Positions 35,991-47,227 of a stretch of 64,000 nucleotides of DNA are shown here, piece by piece. This DNA comes from Heterocephalus glaber (taxonomy: Eukaryota > Chordata > Mammalia > Rodentia > Bathyergidae), in contig NW_004624865.1 in assembly GCF_000247695.1 (NCBI RefSeq), positions 4,488,059-4,552,058 on the forward strand, in the 5' to 3' direction. The position numbers and the translations under genes were made by a program. A model generated the notes under the pieces. It had not been told where the DNA came from and ran no database searches. It saw only the letters and a list, made by a program, of their open reading frames with translations. How positions within the stretch are numbered: the first letter of the stretch is position 1; each line of letters opens with the position of its first letter.

Positions 35991-37144
35991 ATTGTCAGGT
36001 AGCAAAAGTTCATTTAGGTGTCACCCATAGTTTACCCAGGACCATTGTGTTGGAGAGATGTGCCAGTCTCTAGAGGTGCATAGCAGAGCCTCCGTCTCTC
36101 TCCCTGCAGTGCGGTCCTATGGAGAGAGGAGGATGCCTGCCTGCTGTCTGGAGCTCGGTGGGCTGTGTGCCTGATGGGGCTGGAGAGCCTGAGGGAGGGA
36201 GCTGGCCCTTCCCTTGGTGGGTTGAGGTGGGAGTTGCTGCACCCAGGGTGCCTGGGAGAGTGTTGAGAGGCCGAAGCTACCAAGCCACCTAACAGCTTTG
36301 GGCTTGGGCTTTGGCATCTGAAAGGGCACTCCTCTCAGATTAAAGAGTTCCATGATTCCAGGATGGCAGAAGCCGCTCAGATTGTGTCTTTTTTTCTCTA
36401 CCTACAGAGAATATATGCATTTATTTTATATCACGAAAAGTTTGTGACATGGATGATTTTTATCTGACAGCAGTATTGCTAGTGGCTTGTGTCCTTAGTA
36501 TATCTTTTCTGACATCTCGTTTTTGTAGAGGAAACTAGAATTGGGGGTAGTGCCCAACACAGCCAGGGCTTCTTTCTTGGTGATGTCTGTGTGTGCCGGC
36601 TGCCTGGGGCTGTGTGACCGGCACCACAGAAAGGTGTGTTCCCACAAGCGCTCAGGCGTTGGCAGGCACAGTGCTGTCCTTTACTGCTGCGACGGCTGGG
36701 AGCATTTGGAGGCGGTTCCAAGGAGTGTAGAGTTATTTTCAGTGGGTATTTATATTTATCCTAATTATTTTTCATTTGAGGAAAGTTAAAATTTTTTCCC
36801 TATTGAGTTATAAAAATAGAATCAGTGCTAGTTATTTTCTCTTGACATGAGAAAAAGAATTATTTTATGTATACTATGACAAATATATTCATAGTAGAAT
36901 AATAAGAAAATAAGCTACCGTTATATTCTTAAAATTCACAAATAGTGAGGGAGACCTATCGAGCGATACCAGCTCTTCTTAGTTTGATGCATAGCTTTGC
37001 AACTTTTCAGTTTTTAAAGATATATGTGATATATGTATGTCTTAAATATCTCCATATTAAGGGATCATATTATGTACATGTTTTTGTAATTCATGTTTTT
37101 TAATGTAACAAGTAGTAGCATATGCTTTTATGGCAGTTGTTATA
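35991..37144. other. Unique intron 3
   Basis: Mixed GC. No repeat or gene that I can name. Confidence 0.5.
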
Positions 37145-37310
37145 TAATATTTGGGACAGGCTCTACGCGACCTCACAAGTCTTTAGGTAGTATTATTGCT
37201 GTGATGCCAGTTTTCATAGACAGCATGAATAATCTGCTGATGGTCATGTAGATGCTTAGTAGGTGAAGTGAGATTTGGATCGAGGTGTGGAAGATTACAG
37301 CGTGTGTTTT
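37145..37310 (+). repeat. MIR SINE relic
   Basis: GATGGTCATGTAGATGCTTA and GTGAAGTGAGATTTGGATC match the MIR core. Confidence 0.6.
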
Positions 37311-37426
37311 CTTTGTTACACGGTCATAACCATCTTCCCTGTCAAGTAAGTGTGGACTTCATCTGTAGCGTTACTGACTGTGCAGTATTTCACTCTCATC
37401 TTACTTAGACTTACTTGGTTCTTCTT

Positions 37427-37516
37427 TCTTTTTTTCCCCCTTTGGTACCAGGAATCGAACTCAGGACCTTGCATTTGCCAGGCAGGTGCGGTGCCATTGA
37501 GCTAAATCCCTGGCCC
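37427..37516 (-). mobile_element. ID-type SINE, older variant
   Basis: Antisense copy with GGTGCGGTGCCATTGAGC. TGRTTCTTCYTTCTT-like flanks. Confidence 0.9.
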
Positions 37517-37769
37517 TGATTCTTCCTTCTTGAAACATCCAGTCTCCCCATTTTACTGGCTATTCTTTCTCATTCTTCTTCAGGTGGTTCATCCCCACCT
37601 GACCTCTACATATTGTAGTTGCCAGTGGATAGACTCTAACTTGCATTCTCTTCCAGGGTGAGCTCATGCATCATGTGACTTTAAATACCATTTATTTGAT
37701 GTCACTGCTCAGAACTTTGTACCTCACTCTCCAGTTCATATCCATGATGACTTGACAGTCAGATGTGTC

Positions 37770-37905
37770 ATGGGGGAGGGAAGAAGAAGGGGATTTTTTT
37801 AAAAAAGCTGTAATATGTACATGTAACCACTCCCCAAGATGATTGTAAACTGGATGAATTACAAACATGTACTAATAAAATAAATTATAAAAAGAAAAAA
37901 AGTAT
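37770..37905 (+). mobile_element. L1 3' UTR tail, sense, type B
   Basis: GGGAGGGAAGAAGAAGGGG purine tract, TATGTACATGTAACCACTCC, and an end in CATGTACTAATAAAATAAAT. Matches 54285-54410 and the antisense copies at 24505-24590 and 51880-51960. Confidence 0.7.
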
Positions 37906-38052
37906 CATGGACATCTAAAATGTGTAAAATTAGAACCCTTGGTTCTATAACTCTGTTCTTCCTCCATAAAACTATTCCTATTCTTATCTCTTCATCTTAG
38001 TAAATGACTCCAGCACCAAATTAGTTGCTCAAACCAAAATAAAAAGGGAATC

Positions 38053-38232
38053 AGCCAGATGTGGTGGTGCACGCCTGTAATCCCAGCACTTTGGGAGGCT
38101 GGGGCAGGAGGATCACTAGTTTGAGCCCAGTTTGGGCAATTAAGCAATTTGGGGAGACCCTCTGTCAAAATAAAAAATTATTAAGGGAACTGGGAATGTG
38201 AAAGCCCTGGACTCAATCTGTAGTGGTGGGGC
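38053..38232 (+). mobile_element. B1+ID composite SINE
   Basis: B1 body (AGCCAGATGTGGTGGTGCAC) followed by a weak ID half (AACTGGGAATGTGAAAGCCC). Same architecture as 13697-13880. Confidence 0.72.
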
Positions 38233-39399
38233 GGGTCATCGATTTTTCTTTTCTTAATTCCCCTGCCCAGTTTTCTATTAAGTCCTGCTGGGTGTGCCTC
38301 CATGTATTTCTTCAGTCCCTCTTTCTTTCACAGTATTCACTGCCACCCTTTCATCGACCAGCTCTGTATGAAGAAGGCCTGCATGCTTGTGCTCAGCTCC
38401 GTTTTCCTTCTCTGTTAGCGGGGCTTCACCACTGACCCTGTTGATCTTAGGTGTGCGGTGGTTGGGGAGGAAGTGTCAAGGACGTGCTTCTCACAGTGTC
38501 TGAGCTCATGCTACCCATGCTCAGTGGGACATGCGTGCTGACTGCACATACTCTGCCCTTCTGCCTTGTGTGCCTCTTCCTCCCTTGCTGCCTGGGCTCG
38601 ATGGCGGGGCTTTTCCTGCATGCAAGAGCAGGGCACTAGGAGATGTCGCGTGGCTGTGGTGGGAATTTGTGTTAACGTATGTAAATGGCTGTTTCCTTCT
38701 AGATTATTTCTCTGTGTAGTTATCTCATATGTAAACATTAATGGTTTAAATATTTAAGTACATTCTTAAAACAGGTTTTGTCACTGTCTGGGTCAAGCAT
38801 AAGTAATGATATGAGATAGATTAATCTGCTGTAATGTTGTATGGAGTTATTGCTCTGATAAAGTTAGGAAACATTCAAATTTTGATTTGCTTTTAGAGTA
38901 AGTGAAGGTTTTGAAGGGTAGTGTAAATATAAGAGAGGCCATACTCTAGCAACTTCTTGTTAGCAATTACTTGTGCTGTATTTAACAATATCATTGGCAC
39001 AATCATTTGCTTTGAGATAATCTGCTAATTCAACACAAGTCAGTTAAAATTTAGCCTCTCTGCAGTGGTAGGCTAGGGTCATTCATCCCTTAAACCCCCA
39101 CCCCATGTTTTATTGCCATCTAGTGCATATGTTTTCAGCATTCTATAAAGTTCATAACACCATAAATTAAAGGAATTGTTACTCCAGCCTACCTCCTTGA
39201 TAGGGAGATGGATGGAAGCTCCAACTCTTGTTATCACTCAGTTGATCTTTTGCATGTAGCTTTCTTTTCATGTAAAGCTACAGTGTATTGATACTTCAAA
39301 TTTCAAAATATTTTAAAATGAGAAGTGATAGAATTTCTTAGTAACCTTTGTAATTAATATTTGGTTAAACAGTTTTCACACTGAGATGTATTTTCTTTC
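38233..39399. other. Unique intron 3
   Basis: GC-richer 38250-38660, A/T-rich after. Nothing assignable. Confidence 0.5.
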
Positions 39400-39588
39400 T
39401 ATCCGTACTGATGTTTTACCCACTTGTTCTATCAAGTACTGAGATGGGGTTGTTAAAATTTCCAACCAAAAACATAGAATTATCATTTTCTTTAGTTCCA
39501 TCAGTATTGGCTTCACAAATTGTTGGCTCTTGTGTTGAAGATGCACACATATTTACAATTAGGCCTTCCTGATGAATTATCTCTTTAT

Positions 39589-39674
39589 TTTATTTTATTT
39601 TTTACTGGGGATCGAACTCAGGACCTTGAGCTTGCGAGGGAGGCAGCAGAACCACTGAGCTAAATCCCTGGCCC
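39589..39674 (-). mobile_element. ID-type SINE
   Basis: Perfect 16-bp duplications TGAATTATCTCTTTAT at 39573-39588 and 39675-39690. Confidence 0.93.
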
Positions 39675-40265
39675 TGAATTATCTCTTTATCTAGATTGTC
39701 CTGTTTAGTTATTGAAATAGCCTTGCCTTGAAGTCTGCTTGATTATTTATATTGCTATTCTAACTTTCCTGTCCTTGCTGTTAGCATGATGTAGTTTTTC
39801 CTATGCTTTTATTTTCACTTGATGATACTTAAACTGTATAAATCAGGATGTGCTTTTTAACCAATTTTGATAATTTCTGTTTCTCAGCTGGACTGTTAGG
39901 TCCATTTATATCCCATTAGACTCTGTAGGGCTATCTCAGAGGCCACTGAATTGATTTATGCTAAAGTCCAACTGATTTAAATTCTGTCTCCATTCTCCAT
40001 TAAACCTTTCTGGTGACGTTATCATTTCAATTGTTGTATTTTTCAGTCACAGAATTCCTAATCAGTTGTTTTGTATAGTTTTATGTCCTTGTTGATGTTT
40101 TCTTCTTTCGTTGAGGCTTTATTTTCCATATTTCTTTAACATATTTGCTTTTGTTTCTTCAGGTATTATTTTAAGGTATTATAAAGTCCTCATGTATTTA
40201 TAAGGGTGTTTTAAAGCTAAATTCAACATCTTTTGGCGTCATTTTCTGTTGACTGCTTTGTTTCT

Positions 40266-40345
40266 TTTTTGGTACTGGGGATCGAACTCGGGTCCTTGCG
40301 CTTGCGCAGCAGGTGGCGAAACCACTGAGCTAAATCCCAGGCCCC
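40266..40345 (-). mobile_element. ID-type SINE, GCGCAGCAGG subfamily
   Basis: CTTGCGCAGCAGGTGGCG. RACTGCTTTGTTTCT on both sides. Confidence 0.92.
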
Positions 40346-40580
40346 AACTGCTTTGTTTCTTAATGACTCACATTTCCTTTTCGCCTTTAATAATTTTTAA
40401 ATTGTATATTGCACCTTATGGACATGTGGTAGGAACTCTGAATTTGGTATTTTTCTTTGAGGAGTTGATTTTTATTTCAGTGAGCCATGCAGTTATGTAC
40501 TGGCTCCCCTTAACTTGTGCAGGCTTCATTTTACACTTTGTAAAGTAGATGTTGGAAAGAGGAAGGTGTTTCCGAAGGAC

Positions 40581-40625
40581 TTTTTTTTTCTGATACCGGG
40601 GATAGAACTTGGGTCCTTGCGCTTT
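40581..40625 (-). mobile_element. ID-type SINE, 5'-truncated
   Basis: Only the 3' half (GATACCGGGGATAGAACTTG). Flanks CCGAAGGACTTTT and CCCAAGGACTTTT. Confidence 0.88.
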
Positions 40626-40932
40626 CCCAAGGACTTTTAATCTCCAAACTGTGCTACTTGTGGCCGTTCAGAGTTTATTCTTGGCTGGGTTAGGCAGTGC
40701 TCCAGTAGGCCTGCTTTGTGCGTTGTTCTTTATTCTAAGGTGCATCAGCTGGATGGCCAGGAAATTAGTAGTCCTTGTTCAGTTTTGCTGACTGGCTGTT
40801 GAATGTCCTTCCCGTGCTGCTTGACTTCAGTGTTTCTGTTCTTTTGTCAACCCCATAGCAGTTGCTCCTTAGGAAATGGCCCCTGCTCTGCAGAGCCCAG
40901 CCTTGAGCCCGCTGCTTCCTTGCAGCTTCCAA

Positions 40933-40952
40933 GACACACACACACACACACC
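40933..40952. repeat. Short (AC)n repeat
   Basis: About nine AC units in the GC-richer part of an old L1M-like region. Confidence 0.9.
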
Positions 40953-41255
40953 CCGCCCCGCCCTGGGTGTGGCTCCTGACCTTCCACCACTGCGCTGCTT
41001 CCTTCCTCACAGTTTCTGGCCCCCCCTCCTTTTGACTCCTGACTTTCCAGTCCTGTTGTCAGTGCCACCTGTTCTCTGCTCCTTAGCTTCAGGGCACTGT
41101 GCTCTGCTGAGATGCTACTTGTGGCACACTGGATGGGATACTGATTTCAAGCAGGGTTTCTGGGCAGTTGCGCAGCTGAGTTGGTAAGTTTCTTTCCCTG
41201 AGATTATGGTCATTTTAAAATTTATTATTCATGTGTATATTTTGATTTATTTTTT

Positions 41256-41322
41256 CAGTGCTGGAGATTGAATCCAAGGTCTCATTCATGCTAGTCAGAG
41301 TCTTTACCACTGAGCCCGCAGG
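41256..41322 (-). mobile_element. Old ID-type SINE
   Basis: GTGCTGGAGATTGAATCCAA to CCACTGAGCCCGCAGG, next to a short GT repeat. Confidence 0.65.
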
Positions 41323-41324
41323 AG

Positions 41325-41358
41325 TGTGTGTGTGTGTGTTTGTGTGTGGGTGTGTGTT
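41325..41358. repeat. Interrupted (GT)n repeat
   Basis: GTGTGTGTGTGTGTTTGTGT followed by GTGGGTGTGTGT, directly after an old ID. Confidence 0.9.
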
Positions 41359-42074
41359 GCTAGGGGCCAGACAGAGCCCAGCTGAGAGTGGACCTTCTGC
41401 TGCTTCTTTTACAAATCCTGAAAGCGGTTTCTTCCTGTGTTTGATGGTTGTTCACGATGGGAATGCTCAGCAGTGCTGGGTCCTCCCTCATAGCCAGATG
41501 TACATGGTTCTGAGTGATAAATTCATGCATTCGCTGCATCATACTAGGAGGTATCCGTGTTCTTTGTTGTTGGTTTGTTCAAGTCCACTCAAAAGCTCTT
41601 ATCTACTTTGTTATTGGAGAAAACTTTGTCTTGAATGCATACATTTTATGATTGTTCAGAATTCTGTTGTATTTTATACAGCATTTGATCTGTAAAGCGT
41701 GATGGTTCTTTCCTGTCTCCTCAGGGAGAGATGGTATTCCTTTGATTTACTTTATTTTCATCAATATAAGTATTGGTTCTAGATGTATAGTAGACAAGAA
41801 GCAACTAAAAATATTGTTGAACCTTTCTTAAAACTGGAAATTTATAGTCTGGCCAGCCATTGAGTTCAAAAAATATGTTTCTACATATTATTAGTTCCAG
41901 ATTCAAATATTTAATGAGTATATTTTATAGCTAATGCTGGGATTGAATTTGGCACTGTGAATATCAGAAAACAAAACAAGTGTGAATGATCCCTACTCTT
42001 GCTGAGTGTACATTCCAACATCAGAGACAGGCAGTAAATACAAAGAAACAAACAACATTTAAAAATTACAAATT

Positions 42075-42300
42075 GTGGTATGTGTGAGGAAGAAAATAAA
42101 CAGAGTACCGAGGCAGAGCTCGGTGAGATGCTTTAGGGTGGTCAGAGAAAGCCTTTTAGAGGCGCCACATATTTCAGCTGAGCCGTAAGGAGCAGGTGTC
42201 CTGGGGAGAGGAGAGTTTGGGACTGTGGTGGGTTTTCTCATGCTCTCCTCAGTACTGTGAGGCCGCCGAGGCAAGGCTTGGTCTGGTGGAGGCACTGAGA
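42075..42300 (+). repeat. Ancient interspersed repeat, copy 2
   Basis: GAAGAAAATAAACAGAGTAC, AGGGTGGTCAGAGAAAGCC and TTTCAGCTGAGCCGTAAGGA; same outline as 8225-8440. Confidence 0.5.
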
Positions 42301-42589
42301 GGAGATGTGTGTGCTTGGAACATGCAGAGAAATGAAAATGGCAGAGTTTCAGCTGGGAAGGTGGACATAGGCTGGATGACTTGGGGCCCTATAGACTGTG
42401 GCCAGCAGCTCGCCTTCCTCTTAGCTTCTCTCTTCCAACCCTAAGTGGGTGACCACAGACTGGTCAGAGCTCCTGAGTGAAAGTACAAACTGGATGAGCT
42501 GTCGGGCTGGCAGGTGCCATTTGGCTTGGTTTGCGGAAATGGCCCTAACTGTGAGCTTACATATGTAGAAACAGCGTGGATCCTGCATG

Positions 42590-42713
42590 CTGACTGCCTT
42601 TCCGACTTCATTCTGTATGGTCCTCTGGCAAGTTTACTTCCCTGTGCCTCATATTTGCCATTTATAGTGGGGAAATAATACCTCACTGGAACTGTTGTGA
42701 AGTTTAAGGTAAT
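42590..42713 (-). repeat. MIR-type relic
   Basis: CTTCCCTGTGCCTCATATTT, TAATACCTCACTGGAACTG: an antisense MIR tail. Confidence 0.6.
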
Positions 42714-42728
42714 GCATGCATCAAAATA

Positions 42729-42938
42729 GTGCCGTTTTGGGGCCAATGTGATTTATTATCTAATTTGACATATTACAAGAGAAAATGAGAAGTTTTGGCT
42801 TTATGTTGGGAGTGAAATGAAGAGGCTTGAGGTTGTTTTGTGCTTTTGTTTTTTTTGTTTTTTTGGTGCTGGGGGTCAAACTTGGGACTTTGCACTTTCA
42901 AGGCAAGTGGTGGAACCACTGAGCTAAATCCCCGGCCC
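42729..42938 (-). mobile_element. ID-type SINE with a 3' passenger sequence
   Basis: The ID occupies about 42848-42938 (minus). Past its A-rich tail a further ~120 bp (42729-42847) lies inside the same perfect 15-bp duplications GCATGCATCAAAATA at 42714-42728 and 42939-42953. The passenger matches no repeat I know and has no terminal A tail next to the duplication. Confidence 0.85.
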
Positions 42939-43035
42939 GCATGCATCAAAATATATAGCCCATGGGTCGTACTACAAAGTACTCAGTAAATTCATTCTTT
43001 TAGGAAAGATTTATTGAAAGAATATTATGTGTCAG

Positions 43036-43123
43036 GGCAGGGGATTTAGCTCAGTGGTTTCACCGCCTGCTGTGCAGGCTCAAGGACCCGAGTTTGATCC
43101 CCGGTACCAAAAAAAGAAAAAAA
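43036..43123 (+). mobile_element. ID-type SINE, sense, CTGTGCAGG subfamily
   Basis: Duplications AGAATATTATGTGTCAG at 43019-43035 and 43124-43140, 17 bp perfect. Confidence 0.93.
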
Positions 43124-43256
43124 AGAATATTATGTGTCAGGCTTTTTACTGGGCATGGGGGGTTAAATAGCAAACAAAACACAAACATTTGCCTTCATTA
43201 TGTTAAATTCTAGTGCTGAGATAGGTGACAGATAAGTTGTTGTTTTTAAACTGTAG

Positions 43257-43310
43257 AGCCGGGATGGAGTTCAGTGGTGCTGTGTCTGCCTGGCAAGCGC
43301 AAGAAGTGTG
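43257..43310 (+). mobile_element. ID-type SINE 5' fragment
   Basis: GAGCCGGGATGGAGTTCAGT to GGCAAGCGCAAGAAG; the B box and tail are missing. Confidence 0.65.
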
Positions 43311-44249
43311 GGGAGGGGTCTGTAAGTGGTTCCTGCACACAGGGGACACGAAAGGGAGTCACCAGCAGTGACTGCAGGCCAAGGAGCTGGCTCAGAAGGA
43401 AAGGGCAGGCAGCAGTGGAAATGGTTAGAAGCCACTGGGCTCTGAGACACCTTAGAGGTAGAAATGACTTGATTTGCTGGCAGAGGGGTTTTTTTTAGCC
43501 CAGGTAACTGGAAGGATAAAGTTGCTATTTATGCAAATGGGGACGACAGTAGAAGGGATAAATTCAAGGGTGAAGATGAGGAGTTCAGTTTTGGATATCC
43601 TGTTAGATACCTAGGTATAAATGTTAGCAGTTCTTATTTATTGTTAATTATTGAATGAATGTTAACTGCATTTATCATACATTAAATATTTATTAGCTCT
43701 GTGGTAGGCAGTTAATTACCAGTTATGGGAATTAAAAGAGTGCTCAAAAATAGTGTTCTTGCTCTTAGGGAATTTATAGTCTAATGAGGAAGGTAAGAAT
43801 TGACCATACAACCATATTGTTGGTAGCTTTTCTCTATAAGGAAAAATAACCTTTTAAAATAAGCTGCCTAAAAAGACATAAAGATAACAATAAAATCATA
43901 GATATCCCTTGAACTTTAAATCAGTTAGGTTTTCATGTTCTGATAGTGATACATTGATGCTTCAAACTAAAATAAATGAATTTCCCCATGAGACATAGCT
44001 TGGAAGTTTCCCATTTAATAATATCTTATTCTTAAAATTGATTAAGTAACAGAAGGGAATGATGCTTCATGAATTTAGCTTCATTTAGCTGAAATAAATT
44101 TAGTTGCATATTAAACCTGGTATTGAAAGGTATTGTATTTTGCATGAAAGATTTAGGCTGTTATATAAATTTTCTCCTTCGTTTCTTTTACATATGTAAT
44201 ATTACATTTTATTAGGTAGTTAAGGATCATTTTGTTTTTCAGCTGAAGA
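43311..44249. other. Unique intron 3 before exon 4
   Basis: A/T-rich, including CATTTAATAATATC-type runs. No repeats recognised in the last kilobase except the ID at 44250. Confidence 0.5.
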
Positions 44250-44340
44250 CACCACCCCACTTCGCCCAAACCTGCAATCAAACTCAGGACCTTGCACTTG
44301 CCAGGCCAGAGGTGGTGCTACTGAGCTACATTCCCAGCCC
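44250..44340 (-). mobile_element. ID-type SINE upstream of exon 4
   Basis: CAATCAAACTCAGGACCTTG to CTACTGAGCTACATTCCC, older variant, 90 bp before the exon 4 acceptor. Confidence 0.88.
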
Positions 44341-44397
44341 TGAAGTCTTAATAGTAGTATTGTGGTATGATCTGATCACTTAATGTCATAAAATTAA

Positions 44398-45044
<647 letters not shown>

Positions 45045-45125
45045 CAGTGGTGGTGAACCTATGGCACATGTTGCTGCAGGGGGCTGTTTGCATCAATGAA
45101 AGATCTAAAAGGTTCACCATCACTG
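45045..45125. mobile_element. 81-bp hAT-type MITE (OC1/OposCharlie-like)
   Basis: The element starts CAGTGGTGGTGAACCTATGG and ends GGTTCACCATCACTG. The 16-bp terminal inverted repeats match at 15 of 16 positions. CTATGA occurs on both flanks, consistent with an eroded 8-bp hAT duplication. It has no coding capacity. The terminal sequence resembles what I remember of the OC1 (OposCharlie) hAT family; the family name is from memory. Confidence 0.7.
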
Positions 45126-45276
45126 ACTATGATAACATTCCTGCTTCTGTGTCTTCTTTGAGTGAATTAAGGAATTTATGATTCTGTTTTGACTCCTTTT
45201 CCTTTATATTCCTCACCAGCTTTGCTTCTCTGCAGATTTTTAATACTAGAATTTTTTTTTTTAAATTACCAATTTA

Positions 45277-45348
45277 GGGCTGGGGATTTAGCTCAGTCAA
45301 GCGCAAGGACCTGAGGATGATCCCTGGTACCAAAAATAAAGCAAAAGT
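45277..45348 (+). mobile_element. ID-type SINE, sense, internally deleted
   Basis: GGGCTGGGGATTTAGCTCAG joined directly to CAAGCGCAAGG; about 24 nt around the anticodon stem are absent. TACCAATTTAG on both sides. Confidence 0.9.
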
Positions 45349-45423
45349 ACCAATTTAGATGGCTTTGTCGTCAAAAGATTGAGTCATAGTCTTCCCCCTT
45401 TCCTTTATTTTGTTGATTGTAGC

Positions 45424-45441
45424 TAGTTACTTGGAATTTTT
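45424..45441. repeat. Left target-site duplication of the NDUFB4 retrocopy
   Basis: TAGTTACTTGGAATTTTT on the A-tail side. It pairs with 46080-46097 (TAGTTACTAGGAATTTTT), 17 of 18 bases alike, and overlaps the start of the T run. Confidence 0.88.
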
Positions 45442-46079
45442 TTTTTTTTAATAATAGAAGATTTTTTTTTTATTGTTTTTGTTTTTTGAGACAAGGTCTC
45501 ACTATGTAGTTCAGATGGCCTTGAATTCACTAGTACTCCAGGCTGGCCTCACACTTGCAGCGATCCTCCTGCCTCAGCCTCCCAAGTGCTGGGATTACAG
45601 GCATGCAGCACTATGCCCAACCTTTAGTAGAAGATTTATTTAAACAAGAAAGCACAGTCATCATGGCCAGACTTAATATGAGATATTAAATGGTCGTCCC
45701 AGTTTTCCTTCTTGGATAAGCTTTTCCTTCCTATCCCTATCCATTTTGAAAACATAGTACCAGAAGATGAGGGGCCCAAGTCCAAATGAAATTCCTATCA
45801 GTGAGTTTTTAGGAGTGGGTCTGAAACTGGGATAGGTATTAGCTGATCGTGCATAGATCCAACGGGTCAAAGCAGAATGATGAGCCCTCGGCGATTTGGA
45901 TTGTTGAACTGAAGCAAATACTCTTGTTTAAGCCAGGCTCTTATGGCCAAACACTCGACTTGGCCTTCCGGGTTTCCGGAGATATGTCGTGTTCGGCTGG
46001 GTCAAGGGTAGCAGGAAGAGTGGCCCAGCGTGAGGGCTTGTGCTTTGGGAACGCCATCTTGCTCCCCACCCCCAGCTCC
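45442..46079 (-). pseudogene. NDUFB4P: NDUFB4 processed pseudogene with nested B1
   Basis: The minus strand reads a degraded, intronless copy of NDUFB4 (complex I B15 subunit, a single-pass inner mitochondrial membrane protein). An ATG at 46055-46057 opens [20 protein letters not shown] and continues through ISPETRKA. A 1-nt loss near 45957 shifts frame; a second block ([23 protein letters not shown]) follows. A net 4-nt loss near 45879 shifts again, and the C-terminal 65 residues ([14 protein letters not shown] to GRPFNISY, stop at 45673) are open. A polyadenylation signal AATAAA follows near 45641, then a B1 (45464-45624), then the A tail (T run 45437-45449 on plus). No introns, an A tail and flanking direct repeats identify an L1-mediated retrocopy. 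Two frameshifts make it non-functional. Confidence 0.93.
45464..45624 (-). mobile_element. B1 SINE inside the NDUFB4 pseudogene 3' UTR
   Basis: Antisense B1 body (T-rich start, GAGACAAGGTCTCACTATG, ending in the B1 5' end near 45622). It is flanked by near-identical copies of TARTAGAAGATTT at 45452-45463 and 45625-45637, so it landed in the retrocopy after that copy arrived. Confidence 0.88.
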
Positions 46080-46097
46080 TAGTTACTAGGAATTTTT
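46080..46097. repeat. Right target-site duplication of the NDUFB4 retrocopy
   Basis: TAGTTACTAGGAATTTTT directly beyond the pseudogene's 5' UTR end. One mismatch to 45424-45441. Confidence 0.88.
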
Positions 46098-46235
46098 GTG
46101 GCAAATTATGTACCATAATATTGACTTGATTAAAGAATGATGATGATAAAGAATTTTTTCCACTTTTTACTTAACATTGCTTTCATAATAGATTTCTTGC
46201 CATTTCCAGTTAACCATTTTATATGCTGGTATTAT

Positions 46236-46336
46236 TCATTCATTCATTTATTTATTTATTTTTGTACCAGGGATGGAACTCGGGTCCTTGCGTTTGTACA
46301 GCAGGCGGCGAAACCACTGAGTTAAATCCCCGGCCC
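46236..46336 (-). mobile_element. ID-type SINE, TACAGCAGG subfamily
   Basis: Long ATTC/TTTA-repeat tail, body GTTTGTACAGCAGGCGGCG. TATGCTGKTAT flanks. Confidence 0.9.
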
Positions 46337-46466
46337 TATGCTGTTATCTTAATTCTGCTAAGTGGACCCTTATAGAGTGTTAATTGATAAAATATCTCTT
46401 GATTATTGAAATAATCTGAGGAAGTAGATCAGTGGTGAAAACAGTGCATTTGAAAAAAATCACTCA

Positions 46467-46562
46467 GGGCTAGGGATTTAGCTCAGTGGTTCCATTGCCT
46501 GCCTCGAAAGCACAAGGTCCCGAGTTCAATCCCCGGTACCAAAAACAAAAAGAAAAGAAAAA
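46467..46562 (+). mobile_element. ID-type SINE, sense
   Basis: GGGCTAGGGATTTAGCTCAG, full length with an A-rich tail, just left of the sense L1. Confidence 0.92.
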
Positions 46563-47227
46563 ATAACTCTGGTTCCAAAATTGGCACACAAAAATCAATA
46601 GCTTTCCCATACACCAGTAATGCTGCAAAAGAAATCAGGAAAACAATTCCATTCACAAGAGATTGAAAATACAATACATAGGAATCAACCTAAACAAGAA
46701 TGTGAAAGGCCTCTGTACTGAAGATTAGAGAATGCTGAAGAGAGGTATTGAAGAAGACATTAGGAAATGGAAACACTTCTCTTGTTCATGGATTGTTAAA
46801 ATGGCCATATTTCCAAAAGTGATTTACAGATTCAATGTAATCCCTATTAAAATACTAACAGTATTCACAGAACTAGTGAAAAAAATGCTAAGATTCATAT
46901 GGAATCACAGAAGACTGAAATAGCCAAAACAGTCCTGAGCAAAAAGAGCAGCACTGGAGGCATCACAGTGCCCTGCACTGTAAAGCCACAGTGACAAAAC
47001 AACTCAGCACTGACACAAAAACAGACAGGAGACCAATGGAGCAGAACAGAAGACACAGAAACAACCCCAGCACTTGCAGCCATATGAATTTTGACAGAGG
47101 GCCAAAGGACCTATACTAGAGGAACAGCTTCTTTAACAAATGATGCTGGGAAGACTTTGCTTGTAGAAGACTACACCAGATCCTTCTCTCTCTCCCTGTA
47201 CTAAAATCAAAACAAAATGGATCAGGT

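Larger units (their letters stand above)
39400..41200 (-). mobile_element. Old antisense L1M
   Basis: Diverged antisense L1 text (GGTTGTTAAAATTTCCAACC, GGACTGTTAGGTCCATTTAT) with ID insertions at 39589, 40266 and 40581. The GC-richer 40640-41200 part may be the L1M 5' region; the border is unclear. Confidence 0.55.

Noticed and set aside
45673..45870. A functional NDUFB4-like small protein
   Set aside because: The 65-codon open frame is only the C-terminal part of a retrocopy with two upstream frameshifts and no evident promoter.
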